A stretch of DNA of 64,000 nucleotides. Source: Sarcomyxa edulis (Eukaryota > Basidiomycota > Agaricomycetes > Agaricales > Mycenaceae). Positions within the stretch are counted from its first letter, which is position 1, and each line of letters opens with the position of its first letter. Below are positions 41,149 through 52,762 of this stretch, in pieces. The notes under the pieces were generated by a model. It had not been told where the DNA came from. It searched no databases and was given only the letters and a program-made list of their open reading frames with translations. The translations under genes were made by a program, and so were the position numbers. The DNA lies in the NCBI GenBank assembly GCA_009761415.1, contig QUOL01000007.1:1054001-1118000 (forward strand), in the 5' to 3' direction.

Positions 41149-43694
41149 ATGGATTTCGACGAAACAATCGATGCTGATCTCGAAAGGTTCTTATATTCAC
41201 TTCGTCTTGTCCAATTCATCCCTCAACTTATGACAATCTTCGAAGGGCTATCGCTCTCAGCTTGCAAGAAGCCACCCAGCCTAAACGGCCACCTGCTTTG
41301 GTAGATCTCGACGAGGATGATGACGATGATTCAGGAGATGAAGAAGCTAGGTTTCAAGCTGAACTTCAGCGTGCTATCGAAGCTTCTAAAGCCGAGGTAG
41401 CTGCCCAAGGTCCAACCTCGAAACGCGCCACGACCGGTTCAGGACCGTCTTCTAACGTCAACACACCTGCTGTGCTCACTGGCCGAGCACAGATGGAACA
41501 GGAACGCTTAGAGAGGATCAAGCGTCGTAAAAGAGAGGCCGGTCTTGACGAGGACGAAGAGAAAAGCTCGGCTGAGCCGCCTGCCAAGAGGCAACACATT
41601 TCCTCATCGTCTGGATTGCGAACTAATAGCAAACCCTACCCTGTCCCTTCTTCTTCTACTAGTTCTCGTGCCCCCACAACTCAGAACATTCCTACTTCGG
41701 AACAGATGTTCTGGGACGGAGAGATGAGGCAAACGGCAAATATGCACGCTCATCCAAGACAGGATGGTAAACCGACCATCAAGTTGACCGAAATCTTCGG
41801 AAAGGTACATACATTCCAGATTCACTCCTACGTGTGGTGGTTCTCTGACAGAATCCTCACTCGGTTTCTTGGCAGAAATCAGATATATCTTTCGCGATCA
41901 TGGCCTCGTATTCAACAATGTTGTCGTGGATTTACGAGTTCTTTGATCCAACTGTCCCCGTCATCATAGTCAATCAACCCGATGAGTCAGGTCAAGCTGG
42001 AATGCGGAACATATTCCCAAATTGGATCAGAACGACACCAACTCTGCAGAAAGGACGCGGCTGCATGCACATGAAAGTATGTTATTGAGATCAAGATCAA
42101 TATCGCGCTGACAGACGAATGGCTTTCTTACTACGTGTTCACACAGTTTATGCTTGTAAGATCTCCGGAGTTTCCTTCGCTTTCGAATATACGTGATTGA
42201 CGGTCTGCATAGCTCTTCTACAAGACTGGTCGTCTACGTGTTGTTATATCCACCGCCAATCTGGTTGATTTTGATTACAGAGACATCGAAAACGTGAGTC
42301 TACAAGAGCCTCTTGTGTTACCGTCATTGAATTCCGGACTTGATACCATAGACTGTTTGGTTGCAAGATGTGCCTCTTCGCTCTTCGCCCATCCCTCACG
42401 ATCCAAAGGAAGTCGAAGACTTCCCAGCCGTATTTCAACAAGTTCTCCAGGCTCTTCACGTCCATCCTGCCTTGACTACGCTTCTCAATACAGATGTGAG
42501 CCTACATCTATTCTCTTCCGTCTTTTGCTGAACCCCGCAAAGCATCCAAATTTACCGATCAAATCCATCAATGACCTCCGCATGCGATGGGATTGGTCCA
42601 AGGTCAAGGCTCACCTTGTCCCTTCTATTGCCGGAAGACACCAAGGATGGCCCGACGTTATCAGAACAGGTCATACTAGACTTATGAAAGCCGTACTAAA
42701 TATGGACCTTCCCCAAAACAAGGGGAAGGGGAAAGAGCTAGTCCTTGAATGTCAAGTAAGAAGACCGTTTCGTTTGTGGCATGTACGATCGTGGATACTA
42801 ACGTGTCTTGTAGGGTTCTAGTCTCGGTCAATATTCCACGCAGTGGATGAACGAGTTTTACTGTTCCGCACGGGGTGTATCTGCCGGAACTTGGCTTGAT
42901 GAACCCAAAAGTCGGCGTACAAAGCTTCCCTGGCCAGCTATCAAGGTTGTATTCCCGTCTTTAAAGACGGTCAGGGAAAGCGTACTCGGTGAACGGGTAT
43001 GAGATTTTTTCATCTGACTAACATCTTTGTTCCGCGGCTTAAACTCTTTGTGCAGGGCGGTGGAACTATATTCTGTCGAAGGAACCAATGGAAGGCAGAG
43101 AATTTTCCGAAACAACTATTCTACGATTCCAAGAGCAAGGCGGGAGGCGTTCTCATGCATTCGAAGGTACTTGATTCTATCTATACATTGTCATTGCAAC
43201 GTACTGATCATTACCGGTTTCCCCTCAAGATGATTATAGCTACATTCCGAGACGCTTCAACCGGGAAGGGCCAACACAGCCGAGACTCTGACTTTGATTC
43301 CGACACTGAGGACGATGATATAGAGGTGATTGAATCTCCTGTGGGATGGGCATACGTAGGCTCGCATAACTTTACACCGTCTGCTTGGGGCAACCTATCG
43401 GGATCGGCATTCAATCCTATTTTGAACGTACGTCGACTGGGCACCATGGTATCTTAACCATTAACGTCTTCCTCAACATAGATCACCAACTACGAGTTAG
43501 GTGTGGTCTTTCCCTTGGAAGACGAGAAAGCAGTCAAGGATACTGCTTGTTGGCAACGCCCCGCTAGGAAATACGTTCTTGGAGAGGACCTCCCTTGGGT
43601 GAGTGCAAGCTTCTCCACGATCGACGGCTCAATGTATCGTGTTGATGTACCTCATATTTAGATGCAGGAAGAGTCACCCTATGTTCCCAAATAA
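41149..43694 (+). CDS. TDP1: Tyrosyl-DNA phosphodiesterase 1
   Basis: Nuclear repair enzyme that hydrolyses the 3'-phosphotyrosyl bond left by trapped topoisomerase I. The N-terminus has two ubiquitin-interacting-like helices (ADLERAIALSLQEA; FQAELQRAIEASKAEV), then an acidic and Ser/Pro-rich region. Catalytic HKN motif 1 is GRGCMHMKFMLLFYKTGRLR, VVISTANLVD; motif 2 is GGVLMHSKMIIATF with the partner YVGSHNFTPSAWG. Thus both His and both Lys of the phospholipase D fold are present. Other blocks: FDPTVPVIIVNQPDESGQAG, KAHLVPSIAGRHQGWPDVIR, CSARGVSAGTWLDEPKSRRT and ITNYELGVVFPLEDE. About ten short introns. The stop is the TAA at 43692. Confidence 0.9.
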
Positions 43695-43997
43695 GCCTCT
43701 GACATACCATCACACGCTGTCTTGGTTCTGTATATTTTGGTCCGTTCATATAAGTTCTATGAAATCTATGAATCGATGCTCGTTGGTAGGATCATCATTG
43801 TGACTGTCAGACTAATATAAGATTGCAGGTCCCTCCGATTGATTACAGGTATCTATGCTATGATCCCTAGACGAATTATCTACTCACTATTGCTATTACG
43901 CTGAGTTCTACTGTGGTTCGTGTGATTTAAAGACCCTTCCTTGTTCCAGGATAAGTTTAAGTAATAATAAAGAGAAGTCCGAGTCGTGTTGATTTCT
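43695..43997. other. Intergenic region between convergent genes
   Basis: About 300 bp between the convergent TDP1 and YeeE/YedE genes; expected to hold both 3' UTRs. No other feature is seen. Confidence 0.5.
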
Positions 43998-45267
43998 TCA
44001 GACCAGAAGACCACCGATAACGACAGATCCTAGCCACACAATGATTTGACTGGCGTTTGAACCGCTGGATATAGCCCGTCCGAGATTGACGAGGCCTGGA
44101 CCAGCTAGATATATGCGCGTATTGGAGCGATTAGGTGATAAGAAAGCATGAGGACGGAATGGACGCACGGCAAACGCCACATAAACCCCAACCAATACCG
44201 AAGATGGCCGCTCCACCTACCAGTCTGCTATCGATTTTTTGATTCGACGGTACGGACCATTGGCCGCCAAGCCTTGGCTTATCATTCCCGCGAGCGTATC
44301 GATATAATAGAGCGGAAAGAGGGATTGCACCGATCGCGAGGAAGATCAGGGAGTCGTCAAAAGCAGAGTGGAGGGGAGTTAACAGGAATGATACCACTCT
44401 CCGTGCATTGGTGAGATTTGATAGGCGAAGGGCAATTGCGAAATTGAATCCAGCCGATAGGTATGCCCCTAAGCGTAGAGATGATTGTTGTTCGGGGATA
44501 GGATTTGGAGCTTTCGACGATGCAGATACGCTTGGGGAGGCCTAGAGTATGCAAGTCAGGAGTAACAGGGAGAGACGGAAGCATAGGATCACGAACAATG
44601 TAATATAGAGCAGCATATATGGGCCATACTATTGCTTGCAAAGAAAGAAGAGATCTCCCATTGGGTCCTAGTGTCCAATCCGACGCTCTAACAGGTGCTG
44701 TGAGGTTTTCGAAAATGAGGTGACTCGTTATGATTGCAGTCGTAGTAAAAGTCGCGGTTGCAACGAGAGAACTATGCACGAATCCGTTACTATGACAGAC
44801 GAATATAGTAATCGCGACGAAATTCACCGTCGAGAAAAGCGAGAGATTCCGCATATCATATGTCTGCGAAAAGATTCGTTAATCAGATGAGATCACGAAG
44901 CAATATGTAGGCGAAATACCCTGAAGTGCAACCATTGGAAAGCTATACTCAATCAATATTCGCAAATGGAGGGTTATCTATAACTTAATCTTACCTTGGA
45001 TCCTACACCAACCAGCAATCCGCCTAGCAAGGTCTGGAATACCGATATCGGTAAAGCCTCGTAGTTCACACCTTCTAGCCAACCGATGGCTAATCCTCCT
45101 GCGAAGAGTCCGAGAACCCCAGCAATCGCTTCCTTCGAACCGCGTACTGCGCGATGTACGAAGCCAGAGATACCAAAAACGTTTCCATTGAGAACCAGAA
45201 GAGCCTGTACTGGGATACTTAGACCGAGACCTCCGAGAAAGGATTGGAGAGGTGTTGATGCCGACAT
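43998..45267 (-). CDS. YeeE/YedE-type sulfur transporter (thiosulfate transporter-like)
   Basis: Multi-pass membrane protein of the sulphur transport family (TsuA-like, DUF395), which in bacteria takes up thiosulfate or related sulfur species. The N-terminus is MSASTPLQSFLGGLGLSIPV with FGISGFVHRA and AIAGVLGLFAGGLAIGWLEG. The signature SNGCTSGHMICGISRFSRR is assembled over two introns (near 44990-44870), and the second signature GIGWGLCGVCPGPGLVNLGR over another (donor near 44190, acceptor near 44105). Each has the conserved Cys thought to handle thiosulfate. Further segments: SSLVATATFTTTAIITSHL and SQIIVWLGSVVIGGLLV. The two-half, inverted-repeat architecture is kept in one chain. With MET8 5 kb away there is a loose sulfur theme, which may be chance. 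Substrate in fungi is inferred. Confidence 0.85.
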
Positions 45268-45844
45268 GTTGGATGGAAATGATGGAAAGTCTAATTTGGC
45301 GACTGGACTGGACGCGTAGGGTCACGTGGAAGTGATATCCGAATTCACTTCCCGGCAGACTCCGGTTGTTGCTTATGCTCGAAGGAGGGAGTTCAAGTTC
45401 GAGCTCAAGAGCGCTGGAGGACGAGGAAGAAGACGAAGAACAGACAGGCAAAGGATAAAAGGTAAAAATTGCCTGTGACGATCAGGAACCAAACCAGGGC
45501 GTTCCCAGACGCGTACAATAGCCTGAGTATCTGGGCAAAGTTGACACCTTGACACTCTTCGATGTTATCCTGCTACAGTCGGATTGCCTTATACTTATGA
45601 GCATATAGCTGCCATGGAAACAATGCGGTTCAGTTGCACCAGCCAGACGTACTTGACCGCCTCCCTGCTTGAATTGATAATTGACGATCCGACTTGAATC
45701 TTTCAGCAAGACGCCATCTACGACAGTGGCGTCCCAGGGTATCTCTACACGTTCACAATAGACTAGACTGTATACTAAGTTTTGTAAGTAGACGCACAAA
45801 CCAGGATAAATTGGAGCGCACCGTTGCTTATACAAATTATACAA
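45268..45844. other. Intergenic region with one unassigned open frame
   Basis: About 580 bp. The minus strand carries an open stretch over 45482-45844 (contains YCERVEIPWDATVVDGVLLK) just downstream of the MIL1-like stop. It has no recognised domain. It could be a remnant exon or chance; I do not call a gene. Confidence 0.4.
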
Positions 45845-47751
45845 TTATAGCTCAGCAGCCTGAGGCTTCGCATTTGCCAACCGGTCCACCTCCTCCTGGC
45901 TTAGACTGGTTTCCTTCTCTATCTTCACTGCGACGTCTCTGAGCTGTCTATCCACCTCTTTATCAATGATCCCAGGAGCCTTACAGACCTGTAAACATTT
46001 TCCGATCATCCCTCTCCATTTCGTATGCCCGTCAACGTCTTCGCACAACACGTTGTCTACTCCCATGACATCGACAGAATTGAGGCCTGCCACACTCCAG
46101 CTAGCATCCGACGCTCTGGATAGTACGGCCAGTACATAGTCTTCGGTCGCATAGCCATTGACCAACCTACCAGAAACTAATCGGCGGATAGACGACCATA
46201 CGCTTACATCGGTCGGGACGGGAGTTCCAAAAATGAACACGTCCTGGATGAGGTGGGAAGTCTTTGACGGTGGAAGAGATGCAAGATACTTCAGGGCTTC
46301 GAATATAACTAGCGAGCCGAGGGAATATCCTGTCAACGTGACCGGACGGTTCCCAAATAAATGATTAGACAAGAGGTCTCCAAGAACAGCACCTGCTTTG
46401 ACAGCAAGAGCTTTGGCATTCATCCATGGATTATCTGGAGTAAATAGGGCTGAGAAATGGCATCCTTAACATAAGTAACTCGGATCTTGCCTATAATTTT
46501 TCCAATTTTGAGCCACGCTATTGGCGAGAGAGAGCTCATGAGACTGGCTAGAATCGTGCGTTTGATGATCTGTACTTTGACGTATTTCATGGCATTGGCT
46601 TTGATCAACGTCATTAACGCGTCCGAAAGATCGTTCAAGGCTTCCACTTCCTATGTGTGAGAAGTTTAGCGCAGAACATACCAAAAGTCGCGACGATATT
46701 CTCACCCATTGAAGTGCAAATGTGTCATCTCCGCCGAAAACAGTCCAGGGTGCCACGACGTCTTCTGGCGAAGTTAGCCACCCGCTAACGCAAAGTCTAA
46801 CGGCCAGAGACTCTTCTTTGGTCTTCGAGGGCCGAGTCACCGGAACTACGGCTAGATCACGAATTTCTCTAGTGTGACGTGCGACCACTATGATCTAGAT
46901 GAGTCCAAGCTACGGTGGAGAGTAGAAAGGCACTTGCTGTTAGCTGTCGAGCGAGCTCCATAGACACCGAATAAGGCTCCACAAACGACAGAAGATCCAG
47001 CCAAGCCACTTGCCAGTAGTCCGGCAGCGGTACCTCCTACGCCGAGCCAGCCGAGAATAGTTGTCACTCCAACGCCTACCAAAGGAGCAGCAAGCCCGCC
47101 GGTGACGCCAACGAGGACACCTCCTGCGACAGCACCAAGCCCCATTCCTACCATGCGGAATGTTCTACCTCTACCTGCATGTTCTTCCTTGGCTTCTTCC
47201 GTCTTCCTGGAGGCCTCGTCAATGGCGCGGTCTGGGTTTTTGAGGGTAGACACAATGACATCCTCATCTAGCGGACCAAGCGTAGACAGAAATGATCTCG
47301 TTCGAGCCGAGTATTGCTTCGAGGTCGTAATGTGCAGGAATAAGATAGTATTGAGAACTTTTGCGACGTGATCCGAGGAAGGCAGCCTTGGAAGTTGGCC
47401 TACAGAGGTATCAGACAGATCGTCGATGACTGGACATTCTCCTGTACTAGAGTGTCGGTGTTTGAGCAACAAAGTACCGATTTGAGTGGACGCACCTCCG
47501 CCTGGTTCTTGACACACAATCCACGCTTTCTCGAGTAATGTCTGTGCCCACGAGTTGATCTCGGATACAAACGCATCTCGCAGTCTCGATTTCTCGATTT
47601 CTTCGAGCTGTGAAAGGCCATATTCGGCGTTGGCGTAGAGTTCTGCACTGTTTCGATGGGATGCAAGTCTACGAAAGAAATGTTGGAAGACAGTCTCGCG
47701 GTCGGTCTCCGTGAGGTCTTTTGGAGGAGTCAGTTTTGTCAAGGCTGCCAT
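45845..47751 (-). CDS. MIL1: DUF726 membrane lipase-like protein (MIL1/TMCO4 family)
   Basis: Family of membrane-associated alpha/beta hydrolases; yeast Mil1 binds the AP-1 adaptor. The start at 47751 gives MAALTKLTPPKDLTETDRET; an in-frame Met at 47817 is an alternative. The N-terminal helical region is followed by a Gly/Val-rich hydrophobic block, VAGGVLVGVTGGLAAPLVGV and LGWLGVGGTAAGLLASGLAG (about 47150-46970), typical for DUF726. Then TREIRDLAVVPVTR, WTVFGGDDTFALQWE, and the nucleophile elbow TLTGYSLGSLVIFEALKYL (GxSxG). Downstream are VFIFGTPVP with a candidate acid, and NGYATEDYVLAVLSR. The intron at 46888-46937 has a GC donor (A|GCAAGT), the only choice that keeps the frame. The C-terminus is charged (KIEKETSLSQEEVDRLANAK). 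Confidence 0.85.
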
Positions 47752-48141
47752 GTCTATACCAGATCTATGGTCGGCGTACGCGTGTTGTCGTACTACGGAA
47801 GGTGGAAGGAGATACACTCATCTCTAGTGCCAAAAACGACGATGTCATGGATGGTCTCAAAAGGGGTGTCACTGTGGCCACGTGTTATTTTTATAGCCAA
47901 CGCGACTCGGACGCGACGGGAAATGAAAACTTCGAAGACGGCAACAGAGCACATAAACAGGCCCGCTGGATATATTCCACAGCGAGGAATCTCGGTGCCG
48001 TATATAAAGGATGTACATATATATTGAAACGGAGTCCAAAAGAATTAAACGCATACTTGTAATGAAGTCCAGTAGAAAATGCGTTTCTATGATACACATG
48101 CCGTATGGTATGAGATGCGGAATGGGGTACATGTAGGGTCC
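47752..48141. other. Intergenic region MIL1-like to LEA2-type gene
   Basis: About 390 bp with the promoter of the MIL1-like gene and the 3' UTR of the next. No gene seen. Confidence 0.5.
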
Positions 48142-49550
48142 TTAGATAGATAGTCCTGCAGCTTCGAGTAGTGACTGAGGTAGAGAATAACATCAGTCTT
48201 TCATCTGACGGGAAGTGTCAAGGACTTACATCAAGTTCATCGGCGGTCAATGGGCATGCAAAGCTCATCGAATTCGAGATGACGGGCGAGATTGTTATGA
48301 AGAGCACTCTCAAGGCAAGCTAAATTACGAGGAAATCCGTCAATGACAACGACGCCAATTTGAAATCAGATGGACTGACTGTGATCTTATACTGGACAGT
48401 GATGTCCTCCGTAGATGATCCTATAACTCCACATTTCGTTGCGAGATCCGCGAGAATTTTGAAGCTAGGGTCTAGAGATGTGGTGTAGTCGATCGTAAAG
48501 GGAAACGTGAAATTCTTTTGTTCGCCCGCTTTAAAGTCAAGATTTTTCTCGATACCGCTACCAATGTTGGTAGAGTTGATGGGGTAGATGATCTACCACA
48601 GATTGGTTTATTTGATGAGCGTATTTCAGGTAGACTAGACGCACCTTGGCGCTGATTTTCTTGAACTTTACATCGAAGTAGTTAGGGTTGTTGACCCTGT
48701 ATGTCAATATTAGTTGACTGTAGCACAGAGAGGAGCACGAGAAGTTTAGTAGGAACGTACGAGATATTAACACCCAAATTGATAGTGACTCCATCGCTTT
48801 GCAGTTGTATCTGTTCCAGTATGTTGGCACTTTGTGCATCTAGATTACATAGATGTGGGGCTTACGGTGCTTCCGTTCGTAGCAACAGTCTCAACACTAC
48901 CGATAACGATATTTGGCGGTCTTATCCACTACATTTCGATGTTAATGGAGTGCGAGAGGACCGCATTCGGCTTGAACTCACGAGAAGCAAAGCAAGGACG
49001 ACGCTGACAATCAAAAACACTGCGACGAGGAATGTGCAGCAGCAAAACCTGCCAATACACCGTCCACGTCCTCCCTGTATCCAAGCCATCAGTACATCAG
49101 CGTTTCCCTCGAGAGATTGAAGACAGAAGCGACGCACCCTGGTCCATATATGCCCCTGGAAATCCTTTCGGTAGTTCCGCAATGCTCGTGCAGTTCTTGA
49201 GCGGTAGTTTGAGGCCCATCCTCCAATGCGACGACTAGGAATAAGACTCACTTTGGGCCCTTGGTAATCCCCGGGCTAAACTCGCCACGTTCAAACCCAC
49301 TTCCCTCCTTCACACTTGGATCCATAGCAATAGTGTTGCCTCGTGATAATTTAGGAGGAGCGAATGGCTCATCGCGGTATCCATTAGCGCCGTAGCTGGC
49401 CCCGTAGTTGTCGTATACTGGTTGTTCGTAGGTCTTATGTGGCTCTGCAGTGGTATATGGGTTGAAATCGGGCACAGAGTCACCGTAGTTGGCCTGGGGC
49501 TGGTTCTGAGACCTGCCGTACTGCTCAGCGTACGGATCGCGGTATGCCAT
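48142..49550 (-). CDS. Single-pass membrane protein with LEA2-type domain
   Basis: The N-terminal cytosolic part is Tyr/Gln/Asn-rich (MAYRDPYAEQYGRSQNQPQA, GFERGEFSPGITKGPK). Then comes RKDFQGHIWTRGGRGRCIGR, a Cys-rich juxtamembrane FCCCTFLV and one membrane helix (VAVFLIVSVVLALLL). The outer part has the LEA2/WHy-like beta domain: IQLQSDGVTINLGVNISVNN, PNYFDVKFKKISAKIIYP, KNLDFKAGEQKNFTFPFTID and ITVQYKITLALRVL. It ends ACPLTADELDSLLEAAGLSI. The layout resembles plant NDR1/HIN1-like proteins and fungal hypothetical proteins with this domain. The three juxtamembrane Cys may be palmitoylated. Function is not known; a membrane or cell-wall stress role would be a guess. About six introns. Confidence 0.8.
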
Positions 49551-49873
49551 GGTCGTAAAGGGTATTAGTCAGTGGAGGATACAGTTAATATTCGTTTGCG
49601 AAGTCTGCCGAGGGAAGGAGAAATCAAAGATGAACGGAAGAGAGAGAAAGTGTGAAAGACAAGTTTAGGTTTTTGGAGGCTATGAGTCTGACGAGCTTGG
49701 CAGACCCGCGGGCGGACACACCGCTTTCTCGGGCTTTTCGTGCTACTGCGCGTGGGCGCAGCGCTAGGCCATTCATTTCATTCACACACTCTGATGGGCG
49801 TCTTCAGAATAAATATCTATTGGCAGGGAACTACACCGTATCAAAGGAGAATATTCATCAGGAAAGCACAAAG
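49551..49873. other. Intergenic region LEA2-type gene to ZIP3-like gene
   Basis: About 320 bp; promoter of the LEA2-type gene and 3' end of the next. Nothing further is seen. Confidence 0.5.
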
Positions 49874-51668
49874 TCATCCAAATCCTCCAGGAACGAATGG
49901 CCTCCTTTGCCCTGTTCCGCCTCCAGATATAGCCATATTCGAAGTGCTAGCGCGAGAAGGTGCTCTTGAACCTAGACCGCCGGAGCCAGACGCAGGAGCG
50001 AAACGCTGAGGTGCAGTCGACGCCGTAGGAGGAGGTTGATATTGATTCTGGTTCCGAGAGAAGAGAGTCCCAGCAGTAGATTGTTGATGTTGATTGACAC
50101 TAGCGGTAGGAGGCAAGAATCGATTAGAGTTAGAGGTTTGAGCGGTTGATATGGGTCTCCGAGACGATGGCGTAGGAGCGACGTTGGGCGCGTGTTGTTG
50201 GGGCAAGGGTATAGGTGGTGGTCCCATCATCTTCTGTCTTGTATCATGGCGAATGAGAGAGGCTTGGTTCTGATTCTGAGAAGAACTTGTGTTCTGAGCG
50301 TTCATATTCGTGTTCGTTGACGTTCGAAGTTGTGGAGGCTTGAACCGGCTTGAAGAAGGTAACGAAGGTGGCACCATAGTTCGCTGGCCTTGCGCATGTG
50401 CTTGTGCTTGTATGGAACCAGAAACACCTTGAGAATCGTTGGTTCGCTGGAATACTCGTAGTGGTGCAGTTTGTTCATGTGTGAGCTGCGGAGACTGGAA
50501 CTGGGGTGTCGTCGGTGGAACGTATGCGTACTGTCTATCATTTCGGAAATTACGAGAAATGCATGAGTATATGCGTCGATTCCTGAGCAATTAGGGCATA
50601 GGAAAAGCTCGTACTGGACAAAGCGACTGGAACCCGGCCTCTGATTCTGTCGCTGGCCTGGATGATAGGCACCAGCACTGTTATCAGAGGTCTGACTGCG
50701 GGAACTAGAGAGAACATTCGTCCGTTCGCCGCGTTTTGAGGAGAGGTTGGGTGCCTGTTGTCCCGGAGGTAGAGTAAGTCTATTGGGCGCAAGAGGTGCA
50801 GTTATGGAGTGTGGACTGGATAAGGTTCTGGGTCTGACATGGCCATCGTATCTATCGATATATGCACCTAAATAAGCTATAGCGAAAAGAAGTGGATACA
50901 AACTCACTGTTCTTGCGCTTGCCATATTTCTCGTTTACCGTTGTGATTGACGACTTCTGAGGGTTCAGAATATGCATCATTTCTCGAACCGGAATGACCT
51001 TGATATGCAGCATGCTGCCGAAGTTGAGCGATTTGACGTGCGAGTACCTCGTTTGCTCTGAACCCGAAGTCAACTCAGCGTTAGGAAATTGAGTTGAAAG
51101 TCGAGGTCAAGACCCACTTTTTAAGCTCCATCGACTCGCTCCTTAAACGCTCGATGTATTCTCGAGTCTGTTGATGCCTGGCCTTGTAACGCCGAATCTG
51201 GGATGCCATGGTTTCTTGCTGGAACTATAGATGGCAAGCCGTGAGAGGACCTCTACGATCAGATGTTTGGTATACCTTTGCGGCGAACGCGAGTCCATCC
51301 AGAGCAACCGGAATGGAACGAAACCAATCGGACATGGGCAATTCCATCTGTACAATGATCGTCAACATAATCAGTCAAACATTGTTCGTAGACCAATACA
51401 TACCTCTTGTTGCAGTGGAACCAACTGTATCTCTTTCGTCCCACATTGCGCACAGCTTTGATCCGCGTCTGCTTCTGTGTTAATCCAACTCTTACTGGCT
51501 GCTTGTTGACTCACTGAGATGGTTATTGCATATGACATGCGCACACTCCGTCAACCAAAACGGCACAGTCGCTTTCGCGTCAAGGGAAAAGGGGAGACGA
51601 CATCGAGCACAGCTGACGAATTCCCAGAAGTCGAAATCCGCTGGGGCTGTTGATTCGACGTTCGACAT
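49874..51668 (-). CDS. ZIP3/HEI10-like RING protein
   Basis: Members of this group (ZIP3, HEI10/CCNB1IP1, RNF212) are SUMO or ubiquitin E3 ligases that mark meiotic crossover sites on the synaptonemal complex. The start gives MSNVESTAPADFDFWEFVSC. The RING is near the N-terminus and split by an intron: CARCRLPFSL, then LTECAHVICNNHLS and SCAQCG. A coiled coil follows, MASQIRRYKARHQQTREYIE, RLRSESMELKKANEVLARQI. The long C-terminal half is low-complexity and Gln/Ser/Pro/Asn-rich and ends GTGQRRPFVPGGFG; Gly/Arg-rich or Ser-rich disordered tails are usual in this family. A Met at 51860 is in frame upstream but is probably not used. The assignment rests on RING spacing and layout. Confidence 0.78.
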
Positions 51669-52762
51669 GATGAACGATCGTTCAGTCCGAGTCCAGGGAT
51701 GACGCGCCGAGGCTAGCAGTTGCCGGAAGGTAGCTCGTTTCCAAGATAAGAGTCGACGTCCCAGTTCCCTTTTCGACGAAGTTGTGCCTTCAGCTGCAGA
51801 ATCAAACACTATCAGTTGAGATGAGTTAGATGAGGGTCGGAACGAGGAATTCAGAATCATTGGTCCGAATCGGGATTGACATCAAGTCACGTGGGTGGAA
51901 GTGCGCGTCCTCGCGACGCGTCGGGTTTTGCATCCTGTGGCTGAACCCTGATGTTGGCCGATTGCTACTACTAGATAATACGTTTGTTTTGATCTCATTG
52001 AGAACAGCCTTAGAATGAGCTCAACTGTCGGGGAACAGAGGATACACATACCGTGCCACGAGCAGTGACTCGTGAGGCGCAAGTGGGGCTACGCTTCCAG
52101 GTTAAAAAGTAGCAAGCTGTCAAGATGATCTACATGTGTGTGAGTCAGGAGCATCTCTCAGAGTAACAGTCCTTTGATTTGTTTTGATAGTAGCCTATCC
52201 AAAGATCAAGAATGATGTTAAGTACGATGAGCGCCGGAAACAAGAGCTCAGCTGCCGATACCCGACCCAACTCTCCTTAGAAATGTTGTGATACACAAGG
52301 ATATATATGTCTACTGAGCTTTGTGTTGGTGGCTTGGACCGCGTTTTGCTTTGTTCCGAGTTCGCCACTTCACACGTTGATGTGCTGCACCGCATCATCG
52401 AGTGCCTATAATACGAGGCTCAAATCATCTACAGCTCATCAAAAATCGACGATATGAATAGACACGGACGGTATACATGTTCCTCTTGAATACAGGAACC
52501 TGTGCGGCTTCAGCACTTGACCAATGGGTGAATAGAGTACTTGGTACGTTGAGAATAGTGAACACCCGGTCCAAACTACTGATGCTCAATCATGATATCT
52601 GGAAATGAGATTTCTCCGCCTGCAGCTGTTTTCCCCCTGGCGTTAACGCTCAACAGCCTCGTAAAGATTGTGGTGTTTCAAAGAGATCTGAAGCCCTTGT
52701 GGAAGGTTTTTAGACTAGGGCGGTCCTCAATAGAAGGTCATCTTACTTTCCCTACGATAGCC
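51669..52762. other. Divergent promoter region, no gene recognised
   Basis: About 1.1 kb between the divergent ZIP3-like and JmjC genes. The short open frames carry no family motif. It probably holds both promoters and 5' UTRs; TCACGTG lies at about 51887. Confidence 0.5.

Noticed and set aside
45482..45844. A small separate gene between the transporter and the MIL1-like gene
   Set aside because: One open frame without start context, domain or clear splice partners; left as unassigned.
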